From contig NZ_JSYK01000004.1 in assembly GCF_000812875.1 (NCBI RefSeq), forward strand, positions 22,260 through 86,259: a stretch of DNA of 64,000 bases, in the 5' to 3' direction. The notes beneath the pieces are model-generated. The model had not been told where the DNA came from. It did not search any database and saw only the letters and a program-made list of their open reading frames with translations. This document shows, piece after piece, positions 62,542 to 64,000 of this stretch (its first letter is position 1; each line of letters starts with the position of its first letter). Position numbers and translations under genes: made by a program. The DNA comes from Kaistella solincola (lineage in GTDB: Bacteria; Bacteroidota; Bacteroidia; Flavobacteriales; Weeksellaceae).

Positions 62542-63414
62542 TCAGGAAAGAATACCATTTTGATAACTTGCTAAAAATTCTGTTGTCGTTTTACCGGTTT
62601 GAGATTTAAAAAATCGCATTAAATGATTGGGTTCAGAAAAGTGCAGGTGGTGGGCGATTTCGTTGATGGTCAAATCTGAATGTATAAGAGAATTTTTAAT
62701 CTCGAATAATAAGCGTTGTTTCAAAATGTTATTTGCTGTAACATTAAATTGAGCTTTGACACATTTATTGAGGGTAATTCTACTGATGCCAAGTAATTCT
62801 GCATAATCGCTAATGCGTTGTTTCTCTTTTACATGTTGCTCAAGTAATTTTTTAAATTGAAAAGCATAGTTATTACCTGAATTTTCTATTGGCAGATCTT
62901 GGTCTTGAGCATATTTGCGATTTAACTTTTGCAGCAGGTAATACAGTAAAGAACGAATGATGTGAACACTGTCGGCTTGTGTTTGGGTTAATTCCGTTTT
63001 AATTTCTTTAAGTTGTTCGGTATACTTAGCAAACTCGCATTCTTCGAGCTGCATACACAATGGATAATCTAATTGGTAAAAATATAATAACCTGTAAGTA
63101 AATAACTTATCTGCGAAAAAATCGTTCAAAAAGTCTTCTTGAAAAGCGAGAACATTAAATTCTAAATTTTGCTCGCTGAGCTGCCATCTTCTCTTTTGAA
63201 ATGGAGATATAAAAACGATGGAATTATTTCTGATTCTTAAGTTTTGTTGGTTGATTGTTACTAAGCCATCTGCTGACTTGATAAAAACAATCTCAAAAAA
63301 ATCTGTATTGTAAGTTTCTTCAGTAAGATAACTTTCTTTGGTCTCACTTGAAGGCAGTACGTTGAGTAAAAAATCAACACCGCATTCTGTTTTATGAAAT
63401 TTTATTGTTCTCAA
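62542..63414 (-). CDS. AraC-family transcriptional regulator
   Basis: 290 residues. The C-terminal double helix-turn-helix is clear (ISDYAELLGISRITLNKCVK, and LTINEIAHHLHFSEPNHLMR then FFKSQTGKTTTEFL). The N-terminal half is a cupin-like sensor (LVTINQQNLRIRNNSIVFIS). It precedes the isochorismatase-family gene on the same strand and may control it. The effector is unknown. Confidence 0.92.
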   Translation of the reverse strand: MRTIKFHKTECGVDFLLNVLPSSETKESYLTEETYNTDFFEIVFIKSADGLVTINQQNLRIRNNSIVFISPFQKRRWQLSEQNLEFNVLAFQEDFLNDFFADKLFTYRLLYFYQLDYPLCMQLEECEFAKYTEQLKEIKTELTQTQADSVHIIRSLLYYLLQKLNRKYAQDQDLPIENSGNNYAFQFKKLLEQHVKEKQRISDYAELLGISRITLNKCVKAQFNVTANNILKQRLLFEIKNSLIHSDLTINEIAHHLHFSEPNHLMRFFKSQTGKTTTEFLASYQNGILS

Positions 63415-63579
63415 AGCTCACTTGTTTTTTTTACTTGCAGACAACAACAGTTCCGCCCCTCTCTTCAGTGCAACTGCGGTACTGCCAATGATCTGCTAAA
63501 ATAAATAATACTGTGCAAACGGAAGGTGAACTTATTTTAAAATTCGCAATGAAGGAAATCGGTCGTTAGTGGATCCCTT

Positions 63580-64000
63580 TTAGTTTCCCATTGTCTTTTT
63601 CATCATGATATCCGTCTGTTCATCGTCGCCCAATCGAAAAATATGTTGGCCGAATTCTGCAAAACCATTTTTCTTGTAAAAACTTATTGCTCTTGAATTT
63701 TTTTCCCAAACACCTAGCCAAACATATTCCGAACTTTTCTGTTTTGCAATTTCGGTTGCTTTATCGTAAAGTACCTGTCCAACACGTTTTCCGTGGAATT
63801 CTTTTAAGACGTAGATTCGTTCAATTTCCAGAGCGCTGCTGTCTTTTAATTCTGTTTGTGATTCTCCAAAGTTTACTTTTAAATAGCCAATCACTTCATC
63901 GTTCAAAATCGCAAAATAAAATTCAGAGTCTTTATTGGTCAATTCTGCGGTTAGTTTTTCTTTCGAAAAACCTTCTTCTAAATAATTTCTCATATTTTCC
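63580..64000 (-). CDS. GNAT acetyltransferase, truncated by the window edge
   Basis: Open from the right window edge to the stop at 63580. The ATG at 63993 is probably internal: codons before it (GAA AAT) continue the frame, and the visible start lacks the first beta strand and helix of the GNAT fold. Present are EVIGYLKVNFGESQ, RIYVLKEFHGKRVGQVLYDK (acetyl-CoA loop, K-R-V-G) and WEKNSRAISFYKKNGFAEFG. At least 30 residues lie outside the window. Confidence 0.85.
   Translation of the reverse strand, partial: ENMRNYLEEGFSKEKLTAELTNKDSEFYFAILNDEVIGYLKVNFGESQTELKDSSALEIERIYVLKEFHGKRVGQVLYDKATEIAKQKSSEYVWLGVWEKNSRAISFYKKNGFAEFGQHIFRLGDDEQTDIMMKKTMGN

Noticed and set aside
35054..64000. A second copy of the tRNA-Ala 3' end marking the right end of the island
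   Set aside because: I looked for GATATCCTCCA-type sequence in the rest of the window and did not see one; a by-eye scan can miss a diverged copy.

Overview
The window is AT-rich bacterial DNA from the Bacteroidota, most likely a Weeksellaceae member close to Chryseobacterium or Kaistella. The support is promoters of the TAnnTTTG type (upstream of pnp, rpsO, hisS, the 30.1 kb gene and the 46.7 kb operon), a GLPGLI-family protein, HopJ- and DUF2200-type proteins, and a dispersed structured element that looks like the flavobacterial Flavo-1 RNA. No species is claimed.

Layout. (1) 1-6113: end of a defence-like operon: the C-terminus of a large protein, an Eco57I/PglX-type adenine methyltransferase and a RecF/SMC-type ATPase. 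(2) 6257-15460: the most unusual region, an array of ten small cassettes separated by eleven 120-200 bp imperfect palindromes. Each cassette starts with GTT plus about 8 variable bases, and those bases are repeated in inverted form at the END OF THE SAME CASSETTE, not across the palindrome. This is the behaviour of integron gene cassettes (core and inverse core joined in the excised circle), but the core sequences are not the classical ones and no integrase is present. The cargo includes an AbiGi-type antitoxin homologue, a PD-(D/E)XK-like protein, an AraC regulator with a monooxygenase-like protein, small membrane or exported proteins, and one cassette with no ORF. A degenerate solitary palindrome of the same kind lies at 26.4 kb. 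(3) 15.7-35.0 kb: ordinary chromosome: small membrane/exported proteins, two GNATs, a Ca2+/H+ antiporter, a DEAD-box helicase, nitronate monooxygenase, pnp, rpsO, ssb, hisS and a methyltransferase, ending at tRNA-Ala(GGC).

(4) 35.0-56.5 kb: an island downstream of the tRNA. It begins with a replication module (small DNA-binding protein, SF3-like helicase, iteron-like TTGATGA cluster, toprim primase, HTH protein). A defence block follows: a two-gene GIY-YIG/helicase/adenine-methyltransferase system, a DUF262/DUF1524 (GmrSD-like) protein, a HigB-HigA-SecB toxin-antitoxin-chaperone operon, a membrane-anchored protein with two nuclease-like repeats, and a RecB-like/Dna2-like nuclease-helicase. 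Its right part is scarred: a duplicated gene fragment, IS-end-like direct repeats and gene remnants flank a small GLPGLI operon. I found no integrase. (5) 56.6-64.0 kb: a five-gene minus-strand operon (three paralogous NADP/F420-oxidoreductase-like proteins, a luciferase-like monooxygenase and an alpha/beta hydrolase) divergent from an HxlR regulator with a palindromic operator, then an isochorismatase-family hydrolase, an AraC regulator and a GNAT that runs off the window.

Several genes carry single-base lesions (8715, 24719, 31486 and 55290), some in homopolymers. These may be real decay or assembly error. All functions come from motif recognition by eye; no search was run.
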